A stretch of 64,000 nt of DNA, taken from Negativicoccus succinicivorans (GTDB lineage: Bacteria > Bacillota > Negativicutes > Veillonellales > Negativicoccaceae). Position numbers and translations under genes: made by a program. The stretch is from the NCBI RefSeq assembly GCF_018372215.1, contig NZ_JAHAJN010000001.1:186001-250000 (forward strand). The letters are read 5' to 3'. The stretch's first letter is position 1. Every line of letters begins with the position of its first letter. The notes beneath the pieces were generated by a model, which worked only from the letters and a program-made list of their open reading frames with translations, did no database searches and was not told where the DNA came from. Below are positions 34,287 through 42,569 of this stretch, piece by piece.

Positions 34287-35098
34287 AAGTCACCTATAAA
34301 AAATAAAAGCAGCGAGTACAACACCGGTGTAACGAATAAAAGGCTGTCAAAACGGTCCAAAATACCGCCGTGCCCCGGCAATATATGTCCCGAATCCTTA
34401 ACATTTACGTAGCGCTTCAAAAGCGATTCAAAAAGATCTCCTGCCGGCGCGACCATCGCTACCGCCATAGCTAAACCGAGTGCAAGCGAAAGCGGTACTT
34501 GACCGGCGTACGCATATATGAGCAATCCCACTATTGTAAAAAGGGCACCGCCGATAAAACCTTCAAGCGTTTTATGCGGGCTGATTTGCGGAACCACCGC
34601 TTTGGTTCCAAATCGTTTGCCGGCAAAATAAGCACCCGTGTCGCTCATCCACGTTCCCAAAAGCGCAAACCAGACCCAAAAAGTGCCGGAGCCGAATGCC
34701 GCTCCATGCAAAAACGACGCGCTACGCAACAAAAGCAAGGTGCTGAAACCGACACCGATGTACAACACGCCGCCAATAGTGAAAAACAGCGATAAAAAGT
34801 CTGGCGCACGTCGTAAACAAAATGCTACGAGGAACAGACATGGTAAAATCGCCGGCAAAAGAATCAATAAAAAGATACCGCCGACAGTCTCTGCACCGAT
34901 AATCATCAACGTCATGACAATAGTCATCACGATAGCCGATGCATAAATTTGCCGTTGTTGCAAAATATGTTTATATTCCAATAATGCTAAAAAAGCTAAG
35001 CCCCATACCGGCAACGCCAACCAAATCCCGCCCCAATAGATAAACAGGAGAAAAGCGGCGGCACCGATAAGTGCTGTAATAACGCGTGTTCGTAACAT
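34283..35098 (-). CDS. cdsA: Phosphatidate cytidylyltransferase CdsA
   Basis: 271 residues, about eight membrane segments. The CdsA signature is at the C-terminus: 'GDLFESLLKRYVNVKDSG' followed by 'LPGHGGILDRFDS'. Also 'WMSDTGAYFAGKRFG'. Makes CDP-diacylglycerol from phosphatidic acid and CTP for phospholipids. SD GAGAGGAG before ATG 35098, two bases after uppS. Confidence 0.96.
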   Translation of the reverse strand: MLRTRVITALIGAAAFLLFIYWGGIWLALPVWGLAFLALLEYKHILQQRQIYASAIVMTIVMTLMIIGAETVGGIFLLILLPAILPCLFLVAFCLRRAPDFLSLFFTIGGVLYIGVGFSTLLLLRSASFLHGAAFGSGTFWVWFALLGTWMSDTGAYFAGKRFGTKAVVPQISPHKTLEGFIGGALFTIVGLLIYAYAGQVPLSLALGLAMAVAMVAPAGDLFESLLKRYVNVKDSGHILPGHGGILDRFDSLLFVTPVLYSLLLFFIGDL

Positions 35099-35100
35099 AT

Positions 35101-35820
35101 TTACTCCTCTCCCTGCAAGCCCCCAAACCGTCGTTCACGGCCTGCAAAGGAAGCGATCGCGAGCGCTAAATCCTGCGGTGAAAAATCCGGCCACAGAGTA
35201 TCGGTAAAGTAAAGTTCCGCATATGAAATCTGCCATAAAAGAAAATTGCTGATGCGTTGATCGCCGCCGGTACGAATTAATAAATCCACATCCGCCATCG
35301 CGGACGGATACAAGTAGCGCTGGAATTGTTCCTCCGTCAATGTCGATATTTTTTTTTGCGCAAAGTCATCCGCATATCGGCGTGCCGCCTGCAAAATTTC
35401 TTCACGGCCCCCGTAATTGAGTGCGATATTTAAAACTAAGCCGGTATTTTTTTCCGTTGCCGTTTCAAAACGTTCTATTTTCGCAATTAAGTCGGCGCTT
35501 AATCGTTCTCTGTCGCCGATGACATGCGCTTGTACATTGTGCTCGTTTAACTCATCAATATAATGTTCTAAATACCAGCTGAACAGGCGCATCAGCAAAG
35601 CGACTTCCGTAGTAGAGCGCCGCCAATTCTCCGTAGAAAAAGCATATAAAGTAAGTGTTTTTATACCCTGATCCGAAGCTGCACGGACAATCGTTTTAAC
35701 ATTTTGAGCGCCTGCTTTGTGCCCCATTCGCCGAAGTTGTCCACGCATTTTCGCCCAGCGTCCGTTGCCATCCAAAATAATGGCTACGTGAGCCGGCAAT
35801 GAATTAGGCTTTGACGACAT
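35101..35820 (-). CDS. uppS: Undecaprenyl diphosphate synthase
   Basis: About 239 residues. Cis-prenyltransferase motifs: 'LDGNGRWAKMRG' with the catalytic Asp, 'YAFSTENWRR', and 'IRTGGDQRISNFLLWQ'. Adds isoprenyl units to FPP to build the lipid carrier for peptidoglycan. The start at ATG 35820 (SSKPNSLP...) has GGGGA six bases upstream, and the gene then overlaps the small upstream gene by 17 bases. ATG 35853 would add 11 residues, with a GAGG only 4 bases away. Confidence 0.94.
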   Translation of the reverse strand: MSSKPNSLPAHVAIILDGNGRWAKMRGQLRRMGHKAGAQNVKTIVRAASDQGIKTLTLYAFSTENWRRSTTEVALLMRLFSWYLEHYIDELNEHNVQAHVIGDRERLSADLIAKIERFETATEKNTGLVLNIALNYGGREEILQAARRYADDFAQKKISTLTEEQFQRYLYPSAMADVDLLIRTGGDQRISNFLLWQISYAELYFTDTLWPDFSPQDLALAIASFAGRERRFGGLQGEE

Positions 35821-36067
35821 ATTGTTCCCCATATTGCTTGCTAATGTATGCATTTACCTCATCACTATAAACTTGTTTGGCACAAGTGACGATCGACTGA
35901 TTATCTATGCATACTCGTACGACGTATTGATGTTGCAGAGCAACGATATAATGGCGGCTGTCTTTTTCCGTTTCTGAAAATGAATAAAGCAGACCTCTTT
36001 CGTGCAGCGCATCTGCCACTTCACCAAGAGGTCTGCCCAGCCACTGCGTAGAAATAGCAGTACTCAA
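35804..36067 (-). CDS. Small protein of unknown function between frr and uppS (87 aa)
   Basis: I do not recognise the family. The start is a TTG at 36067 overlapping the frr stop as TTGA; GGAAG lies about 11 bases upstream. The protein has an amphipathic N-terminal part ('GRPLGEVADALHERGLLYSF') and a beta-rich second half ('HYIVALQHQYVVRVCIDNQ') with no membrane segment. The reading frame is fully packed between frr (overlap 4 bases) and uppS (overlap 17 bases), which favours a real coupled gene over chance. No function can be given. Confidence 0.65.
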   Translation of the reverse strand: MSTAISTQWLGRPLGEVADALHERGLLYSFSETEKDSRHYIVALQHQYVVRVCIDNQSIVTCAKQVYSDEVNAYISKQYGEQYVVKA

Positions 36068-36621
36068 ACTTCGAGCACTTCCTTTTCCTTCGCTTCTACC
36101 AGTCGATCGATTTCTTTCATCTTTTTATCGGTCAATTTCTGCACATCGTCAGTGGCCACTTTTACCTGGTCTTCCGATACGCCGTCTTTCTTTTCTTCGC
36201 GTTTTAATTGCTCGTTACCGTCACGACGCACGTTGCGAACTGCAACCCGTGCTTCTTCCGTGCGCTTATGCACCAATTTAACTAACTCTTTACGACGTTC
36301 TTCGGTCAATTGCGGAATGTTCAGGCGAATTTGCGAACCGTCGTTATTAGGCACCAAGCCCAAGTCCGACATTTGGACCACTTTTTCAATAGCTCCGAGC
36401 ATGCTTTTATCCCACGGCTGAATCAACAGCATGCGTGGTTCCGGAATGGAAACTGACGAAACTTGAGTAACCGGAGTCGGAACACCATAATAGTCCACCA
36501 TAATGTTTTCCAAAAGACTTGTATTGGCGCGACCGGTACGAATGGTACCAAATTCAAACTGCAAGTTTTCAATCGCTTTATCCATACGCGTTTCCAAGTC
36601 CAGCATGATTTCATCAAACAT
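36064..36621 (-). CDS. frr: Ribosome recycling factor
   Basis: 185 residues. 'FEFGTIRTGRANTSLLENIMVDYYGVPTPV' near the N-terminus and 'PQLTEERRKELVKLVHK' are typical of RRF, which with EF-G splits post-termination ribosomes. ATG 36621 has GGAGG 8 bases upstream, within the end of pyrH, overlapping it by 8 bases; a longer reading upstream lacks support. Confidence 0.97.
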   Translation of the reverse strand: MFDEIMLDLETRMDKAIENLQFEFGTIRTGRANTSLLENIMVDYYGVPTPVTQVSSVSIPEPRMLLIQPWDKSMLGAIEKVVQMSDLGLVPNNDGSQIRLNIPQLTEERRKELVKLVHKRTEEARVAVRNVRRDGNEQLKREEKKDGVSEDQVKVATDDVQKLTDKKMKEIDRLVEAKEKEVLEV

Positions 36622-37345
36622 TTTCGTCGCCTCCAATATACGTACCAATCCGTTCCCCCATGCTTGCTTTTAAAATATTGCCCGGGGTGTCAATATTAAA
36701 TACAATAATCGGAATATGATTATTCATGCACAGAGTAATCGCCGTGTTGTCCATCACACCCAATTGTCGACGCATGACTTCAAAATATGTCAGCGAGTCA
36801 AACATTTTTGCGTCGGGGTTGGTTTGCGGATCCGCATCATATACGCCATCCGTACCGCGTTTTGCCATCATAATAGCGTCCGCTTCAATTTCCGCCGCAC
36901 GTAAAGCGGCGGTTGTATCGGTAGAGAAAAAGGGATTGCCCGTGCCGCCGGCAAAAATGACAATTCTGCCTTTTTCCAAGTGACGAATCGCCCGTCGACG
37001 AATGTACGGCTCCGCTACCTGACGCATCTCAATCGCCGTCTGCACACGTGTGGACGCACCGATCTGTTCCAACGCTTCCTGCAGTGCCAGGCCGTTGATC
37101 ACGGTTGCAAGCATGCCCATATAGTCCGCTGATGCACGATCCATGCCCTGGGCGCTGCCGGAAATACCGCGCCAAATGTTTCCGCCGCCGCAGACCACTG
37201 CAACCTCCACGCCGCTGTCCGCAACCGCAGCAATTTCCTTGGAAATCGATTCGGTGACAATCGGATCAATGCCGTGACCCGCTTCGCCCGCAAGGGCTTC
37301 TCCGCTTACCTTTAATACAATTCGACGATACTTCCTTGCTTCCAT
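36614..37345 (-). CDS. pyrH: UMP kinase
   Basis: 243 residues, amino-acid-kinase fold: 'LKVSGEALAGEAGHGID' near the start, 'GGGNIWRG', 'AGGTGNPFFSTDT', and 'KRGTDGVYDADPQTNP'. Phosphorylates UMP to UDP, usually under GTP/UTP control. ATG 37345 has GGAGG six bases upstream. The terminator-like palindrome of tsf sits about 28 bases upstream of the ATG, and no separate promoter can be seen in between. Confidence 0.97.
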   Translation of the reverse strand: MEARKYRRIVLKVSGEALAGEAGHGIDPIVTESISKEIAAVADSGVEVAVVCGGGNIWRGISGSAQGMDRASADYMGMLATVINGLALQEALEQIGASTRVQTAIEMRQVAEPYIRRRAIRHLEKGRIVIFAGGTGNPFFSTDTTAALRAAEIEADAIMMAKRGTDGVYDADPQTNPDAKMFDSLTYFEVMRRQLGVMDNTAITLCMNNHIPIIVFNIDTPGNILKASMGERIGTYIGGDENV

Positions 37346-37372
37346 AACAAACCTCCGCATCTGCACCTAGAA

Positions 37373-37404
37373 AATAAGAGAACACACATGTGTGTTCTCT
37401 TATT
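37373..37404 (-). terminator. 32-base perfect palindrome at the tsf stop codon (terminator or attenuator)
   Basis: Left arm AATAAGAGAACACACA and right arm TGTGTGTTCTCTTATT are perfect complements. The tsf stop (37402-37400) lies within it. On the minus strand the stem is followed by TTATTTTC. It could end part of the rpsB-tsf transcripts and let the rest read into pyrH. Confidence 0.75.
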
Positions 37405-38047
37405 GATTCATCGTGGCCATTACTTCGGATGCGAAGTCGTCTTGCCGTTTTTCAATTCCTTCGCCGAGCTGATAACGTGTGAATCGACGAACACTGATAT
37501 TTTCACCGATTTTCGCGATCATTTCGGTGATCATTTGCTGTACCGATTTGTCCGTATCTTTAACGAATTCCTGTTCCAATAAAACGTTTTCGCGATAGAA
37601 CTTTTCCAGTCGACCTTCGGTCATTTTATCAACGATCGCTTCCGGTTTTCCTTCGTTCAGGGCTTGCTGACGAAGTACTTCTCGTTCATGATCAATCGCT
37701 TCCTGAGGAACGTCTTCTCGCGTGAGATAGCGCGGATTCGTCGCCGCAATCTGCATTGCGACATCTTTAACGAGTTGCTGGAAATCTTCCGAACGAGCTA
37801 CGAAGTCCGTTTCGCAGTTGACTTCCACCAAAACCCCGATACGACCGTTTCCGTGAATGTAGGATGCTACCAAACCTTCCGCCGTTACGCGGTCCGCTTT
37901 TTTGGCGGCCTTGGAAAGACCTTTCTCACGAAGATAGTCCACCGCTTTTTCGAGATCGCCGTCCGTTTCCACCAAGGCGCGCTTACAATCCATCATACCC
38001 ACGCCTGTTTTCTCGCGTAATTCTTTTACCAAGCTTGCTGTAATCAT
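37400..38047 (-). CDS. tsf: Elongation factor Ts, short form
   Basis: 215 residues: UBA-like N-terminus 'LVKELREKTGVGMMDCKRAL', core 'GRIGVLVEVNCETDFVARSE', and a C-terminal helical part ending 'FTRYQLGEGIEKRQDDFASEV'. EF-Ts exchanges GDP on EF-Tu. Well below the about 290 residues of B. subtilis EF-Ts: most of the second half of the core is missing, as in short cyanobacterial or Thermus types. ATG 38047 has GGAGG upstream. Follows rpsB by 33 bases. Confidence 0.96.
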   Translation of the reverse strand: MITASLVKELREKTGVGMMDCKRALVETDGDLEKAVDYLREKGLSKAAKKADRVTAEGLVASYIHGNGRIGVLVEVNCETDFVARSEDFQQLVKDVAMQIAATNPRYLTREDVPQEAIDHEREVLRQQALNEGKPEAIVDKMTEGRLEKFYRENVLLEQEFVKDTDKSVQQMITEMIAKIGENISVRRFTRYQLGEGIEKRQDDFASEVMATMNQ

Positions 38048-38080
38048 TCAGGCAGTCCCTCCTTATATGCTTGTCGTAAT

Positions 38081-38827
38081 TTATTCCGCTGTTTCTTCTG
38101 TAGCTTCTTCAGCACTTTCTTCCGCTTCCGCTACTTCATCCTGCTCGCCTTGACGGCCTTCCAAAACGGCATCCGCCATTTTTCCGACCAACAATTTTAC
38201 GGCGCGAATCGCATCATCATTCGCCGGAATCGGAAAATCAATTTCATCCGGATCGCAGTTGGTATCAACTGTAGCAATAATCGGAATATTAAGCTTCCGT
38301 GCTTCCGCTACCGCGATCTGCTCTTTCTTCGGATCAATAACTACGAGCGCTCCCGGCAATCCTTTCATATCTTTAATACCGTTGAGATATTTTTCGAGTT
38401 TGCTCATTTCGCGACGCAAACCGATGACCTCTTTTTTCGGTAAGAGATCGAAGCGACCGTCTTCTTCCATTGCCTTCAGTTCCTGCAAACGTTTGATGCG
38501 CAATTGGATCGTTTTGAAGTTGGTCAGCATGCCGCCCAGCCAGCGTTCTTTTACGTAGAACTGGTTGCAGCGTTCCGCTTCTTCCTGAATAGTATTCTGG
38601 GCCTGTTTTTTCGTCCCGACGAACAATACCGACTTACCCGATGCCGCCAAGTCACGAAGGAAATCATACGCTTCGTCTACTTTTTTAACGGTCTGCTGCA
38701 GATCGATAATGTAGATGCCGTTGCGTTCCGTGAAAATGAAACGTGCCATTTTCGGGTTCCAACGACGAGTTTGGTGTCCAAAATGAACACCGGCTTCCAA
38801 CAATTGTTTCATAGATACTACTGACAT
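38081..38827 (-). CDS. rpsB: Ribosomal protein S2
   Basis: 248 residues: 'LEAGVHFGHQTRRWNPKM', 'GTKKQAQNTIQEEAERC', 'RWLGGMLTNFKTI', 'PALVVIDP'-type and 'NTDCDPDEIDFPIPANDDA'-type motifs of bacterial S2. The C-terminus is a strongly acidic Glu-rich tail. AGGAGG precedes the ATG by the usual distance. First gene of the rpsB-tsf unit; it has a structured leader. Confidence 0.97.
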   Translation of the reverse strand: MSVVSMKQLLEAGVHFGHQTRRWNPKMARFIFTERNGIYIIDLQQTVKKVDEAYDFLRDLAASGKSVLFVGTKKQAQNTIQEEAERCNQFYVKERWLGGMLTNFKTIQLRIKRLQELKAMEEDGRFDLLPKKEVIGLRREMSKLEKYLNGIKDMKGLPGALVVIDPKKEQIAVAEARKLNIPIIATVDTNCDPDEIDFPIPANDDAIRAVKLLVGKMADAVLEGRQGEQDEVAEAEESAEEATEETAE

Positions 38828-38867
38828 TTTACTACCTCCTGTTTTTTACCTCCGCCGCTTCCTCTCC

Positions 38868-38898
38868 GACAGGGCCCGGTTATCCGGACACAGCTGTC
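38868..38898 (-). promoter_or_regulatory. Structured leader in the rpsB 5' UTR
   Basis: A nested hairpin: outer GACAG/CTGTC (38868-38872 with 38894-38898) enclosing CCGG-ATAA-CCGG (38876-38887). It lies between the promoter and the SD and resembles a ribosomal-protein leader that could bind S2 for feedback. The function is inferred. Confidence 0.5.
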
Positions 38899-38932
38899 TG
38901 AATCCATCGGCGTGCGTATTTTGACCTGTACA

Positions 38933-38962
38933 AGTATATCACAGCTTACGGTAAGCCCGCAA
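38933..38962 (-). promoter_or_regulatory. Promoter of rpsB
   Basis: TTGCGG (38962-38957), 18 bases, TATACT (38938-38933) on the minus strand, with a leader of about 100 bases. The same two hexamers occur in the pheST promoter. Confidence 0.7.
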
Positions 38963-38970
38963 GTGTGGGA

Positions 38971-41900
38971 TTAACCAAATAAATTTAATTGTTCTTCATC
39001 TGGCATTCCTTCCAAGGCTCCCATTTCCGTTAGTGTTTCAACAATCGTCTGGCTGACCTTACCGCGTTTGCGTAAATCCTCTTTTGAAGTAAAGGGGCCG
39101 TTTTCACGTGCCGTCACAATTTCTTCCGCCACAGTTTCGCCAAGTCCCGGTACGCAGGAAAGCGGCGGCAACAACATCCCATCTTCCACCACAAAATCGC
39201 GCACGTGGGAACGGGCAAGATCGATAGGTTTAAAACGGAAACCGCGTTGAGCCATTTCCATCGCCACTTCAATATTCGTAGCGGAATCCTTTTCTACCGC
39301 ACTGGCGTCGCGGCCTTTGGCCTGAATATATTTCCACATTTTTTCTTGGCTCGCCAACCCCGGCAAGATCGCCTTGCCGTCAAAAGAACCGCGCGCACGT
39401 ACGGTAAAGTATGCTGCATAAAACGCCAGCGGATGATAAATTTTAAACCAGGCAATACGAAATGCCATCATGACATATGCCACTGCGTGCGCCCGTGGAA
39501 AAAGATACGAGATTTTTTTGCAGGAATTGATGAACCATTCCGGAATCTTTTCTTTGCGCAGAGCTTCTTCGTTTTTGCTGACAGGTTGCCCCTGTTTATT
39601 TTTCTTTTCGAGACCGCGTCCTTTCCGAACATTTTCCATGACGTTGAACGCAATTTTGGGTGCCACACCGTGCTGAATTAAATAGTTCATCACGTCATCA
39701 CGGGTCGAAATCGCATCTTCCAGCTTGACTTCGCCGGCCGTAATCAAATCCTTGGCATTATTAAGCCACACATCCGTGCCATGAGAAAAGCCGCTGATAC
39801 GAACCAATTCACTGAAGTTTTGCGGGTGCGTATCTTCCAGCATCTGGCGTACGAATTGCGTGCCGTATTCCGGAATCCCCAGCGTCCCGACGGTATCTCC
39901 ATTTAATTGCTCCGGTGTCAGCCCCAGCGCTTCCGTCGAAGAAAAGAGACTGATGGTGGCGGGATCATCAAAGGGAATTTCCGATGGTTTGATGCCCGTC
40001 AAATCTTCCAAAATACGAATGACGGTCGGATCATCATGCCCCAGAATATCGAGTTTGACCATACGTCCTTCAATGGAATGGTAGTCGAAATGAGTCGTGA
40101 TGATGCCTGACTCTTTTTTGTTAGCCGGATGCTGGATCGGCGTAAATGCCAAAATATCCATATCGCGGGGACAGACCATAATACCGCCCGGATGCTGGCC
40201 GGTAGTGTTTTTGACTTTGGTAATACCGGTCAGCAAACTCTCCGCGTAGATATCATTTGTCACCAATTGCCTTTGCTCCGCGTACTTTTTAACATAGCCG
40301 AAGGCGGTGCGATCTTGAATTCCGCTGATTGTTCCGGCGCGAAACACATTATCGCGTCCGAATAATTCTTCCGTATATTTATGCGCTTGCGGCTGATAAT
40401 CACCGGAAAAGTTCAAATCAATATCCGGTACCTTATCCCCTTCGAACCCCAAGAATACGGCAAACGGAATGTTGTGACCGTCTTTGTGCAATGCCGCGCC
40501 ACATTTGGGACATGCTTTATCCGCAAGATCGAATCCGCCACCTACGGATCCGTCCGTGATAAATTCGCTATATTGACATTGCGGACACAAATAATGCGGC
40601 GGCAACGGATTTACTTCCGTAATATCCGCCATGGTTGCCACAAAGGAGGAGCCGACTGAACCGCGTGAGCCGACCAGGTAACCGTCTCCTAAAGAGTGGG
40701 CTACCAACTTATGCGCGATGTAATACAACACACCGAAACCGTTGCCGATGATCGCCTCGAGTTCACTTTTCAATCGTTCTTCTATGATCTCCGGCAAAGG
40801 GTCGCCGTAAAGGCGTTTTGCTTTTGCATAGCACATGCGTTCGAGCTCGGTGTCCGAGCCGCTGATCTGGGGTGAATATAATTTTCCGTCAGCAGGAAGC
40901 GGCGCAAAATCTTCCACCAGTTCGCTTACCCCACGGGTATTACTGACGACGACTTCAAATGCTTTCGTCTCGCCCAGATAAGAAAATTCTTCCAGCATTT
41001 CTTCCGTCGTACGCAAATAAAGGTCCGGCAATTGTTCGGGCTCACCGGATTTACCCCATTTGCTGAGTAAAATCTCGCGATAGATTTTATCTTCATCAAA
41101 CAAATAATGCGAATCGCAAGTTGCACAGACCGGTAAATTCAGCTCTTCCCCCAGACTGACTATAACTTCATTCAGCTTCTGCAAATCGCGATCCGTTTTT
41201 ATGTCGGGATAGCGATCATCCTGTAAGAGAAAACGATTGTCCCCGATCGGCTGAATTTCCAAATAATCATAGTAACTGGCAATTCGCAGTTGCTCCGAGC
41301 GCGGCAAATCGTCCAAAACGGCACGGAACAGTTCCCCCGCAACGCAGGCAGAACCGACGATTAATCCTTCGCGGTTTTCATCTAAAATCGCTCGCGGAAT
41401 GAGCGGTCGTTTTTTGAAATACCGTAAATGCGAAAGCGAAACCAGTCGGTACAAGTTTTGCAAACCGACGCGATTTTTCGCCAATAAAATAATATGGGTA
41501 TATTTTTGCTGATCGCGCGTAATATCCGCCGGGATATCTTCAATCAGGTAGCCTTCCATCCCGTAAATGACTTTGACACCTTTTTCCGCCGCCAATGCCT
41601 GCACTATAGGGAATGATTGGACAACACCATGATCGGTAATGGCGACCGCGGGGTGATTCCATTCTTTTACCGTGGTCAACAGACGGTCCACATCAATCAG
41701 CGCGTCCGTACTCATTTTAGTGTGGAGGTGCAGTTCGACGCGCGGTGTCGGATGGTCATCTGCATGACTGCACATTTCGGTCGGTACCAGCATCAAATTG
41801 GAAAGTTGCATAACCAAACCGCCCGAATATTTATCCTGGCGCACTTCGCCGCGTGCCCGTACACGTTTGCCGCGGCAAAGGTTTTTTTCCAAACAGGAAG

Positions 41901-42552
41901 TATCCTCTCCTTTTTCAAAAAAATACTGCGCCGCCAGACCGTTCGTGTCATCGGCCATTTTTAATTTAAGCAGTTTGCGACCTGTCCGCAATTCGCGAAC
42001 TTCAGCCGATACAACATCCCCTTCAACGATAACAGTGGCCATCTCTTCGTGAATTTCCCGCATCGCAAGCGGTGTCGCTTTGATTTTGCGCTTGCCGATC
42101 AAAAGCTCCGGATCACCGCCGGCTTTAACTTGGGCACGCGCCTGCAAAAATCGATCATCATACAGCAAACTTTGCCAATTGCTTACCATATCCGTCGTGC
42201 TTACGGACGGTGTCGCATCGCTACCCTTGGTTTCCGGTTCGGGCGCCGCCGCTTCTGTCGACGTCAGTTCTGAGGTTATCTCTTCTTGTGAGGCCCCATT
42301 TTCCTGTGCAAATGAAGCCGGCGCCACTTTGCTCGCCGGAGCCGCGCTATTTTCGTCAGTCGAACCGGGAAGCACCGTAAGCGTGACTGTTTCACCGTCT
42401 ACTTTTAGCGTCACGGCCGGCGGTACAAATTCATTTATTTTTTGCGGCGTAAAGTCCGCTGTCTTTGTGATTTCCCAAGTTTTTCCATGGATGTCGACAA
42501 CTAATTCTTTAAATGTTGCCGGTTTTCGAGGAACAAATTTATACTTTCGCAA
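38971..42552 (-). CDS. polC: DNA polymerase III alpha subunit PolC, lacking the exonuclease domain
   Basis: 1193 residues (B. subtilis PolC is about 1437). N-terminal domain, then an Ala/Glu/Ser-rich linker (about 64-118), an OB-fold region (about 160-260), a PHP domain ('ELHLHTKMS' at 273, 'AITDHG' at 304), zinc finger Cys near 656-684 and the C-family catalytic motif 'PDIDLNFSGDYQ' (D710, D712). HhH and tail are intact. The DnaQ-like proofreading domain normally inserted within PHP at about residue 340 is absent: PHP runs through a 15-residue link ('EDIPADITRDQQKYTHIIL'). The start is a TTG at 42552, with a TAG two codons before and AGGGGG 12 bases upstream. Replicative polymerase. Follows the VanW-family gene by 17 bases. 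Confidence 0.96.
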   Translation of the reverse strand: MRKYKFVPRKPATFKELVVDIHGKTWEITKTADFTPQKINEFVPPAVTLKVDGETVTLTVLPGSTDENSAAPASKVAPASFAQENGASQEEITSELTSTEAAAPEPETKGSDATPSVSTTDMVSNWQSLLYDDRFLQARAQVKAGGDPELLIGKRKIKATPLAMREIHEEMATVIVEGDVVSAEVRELRTGRKLLKLKMADDTNGLAAQYFFEKGEDTSCLEKNLCRGKRVRARGEVRQDKYSGGLVMQLSNLMLVPTEMCSHADDHPTPRVELHLHTKMSTDALIDVDRLLTTVKEWNHPAVAITDHGVVQSFPIVQALAAEKGVKVIYGMEGYLIEDIPADITRDQQKYTHIILLAKNRVGLQNLYRLVSLSHLRYFKKRPLIPRAILDENREGLIVGSACVAGELFRAVLDDLPRSEQLRIASYYDYLEIQPIGDNRFLLQDDRYPDIKTDRDLQKLNEVIVSLGEELNLPVCATCDSHYLFDEDKIYREILLSKWGKSGEPEQLPDLYLRTTEEMLEEFSYLGETKAFEVVVSNTRGVSELVEDFAPLPADGKLYSPQISGSDTELERMCYAKAKRLYGDPLPEIIEERLKSELEAIIGNGFGVLYYIAHKLVAHSLGDGYLVGSRGSVGSSFVATMADITEVNPLPPHYLCPQCQYSEFITDGSVGGGFDLADKACPKCGAALHKDGHNIPFAVFLGFEGDKVPDIDLNFSGDYQPQAHKYTEELFGRDNVFRAGTISGIQDRTAFGYVKKYAEQRQLVTNDIYAESLLTGITKVKNTTGQHPGGIMVCPRDMDILAFTPIQHPANKKESGIITTHFDYHSIEGRMVKLDILGHDDPTVIRILEDLTGIKPSEIPFDDPATISLFSSTEALGLTPEQLNGDTVGTLGIPEYGTQFVRQMLEDTHPQNFSELVRISGFSHGTDVWLNNAKDLITAGEVKLEDAISTRDDVMNYLIQHGVAPKIAFNVMENVRKGRGLEKKNKQGQPVSKNEEALRKEKIPEWFINSCKKISYLFPRAHAVAYVMMAFRIAWFKIYHPLAFYAAYFTVRARGSFDGKAILPGLASQEKMWKYIQAKGRDASAVEKDSATNIEVAMEMAQRGFRFKPIDLARSHVRDFVVEDGMLLPPLSCVPGLGETVAEEIVTARENGPFTSKEDLRKRGKVSQTIVETLTEMGALEGMPDEEQLNLFG

Positions 42553-42569
42553 TGCCTATCGGTACCCCC

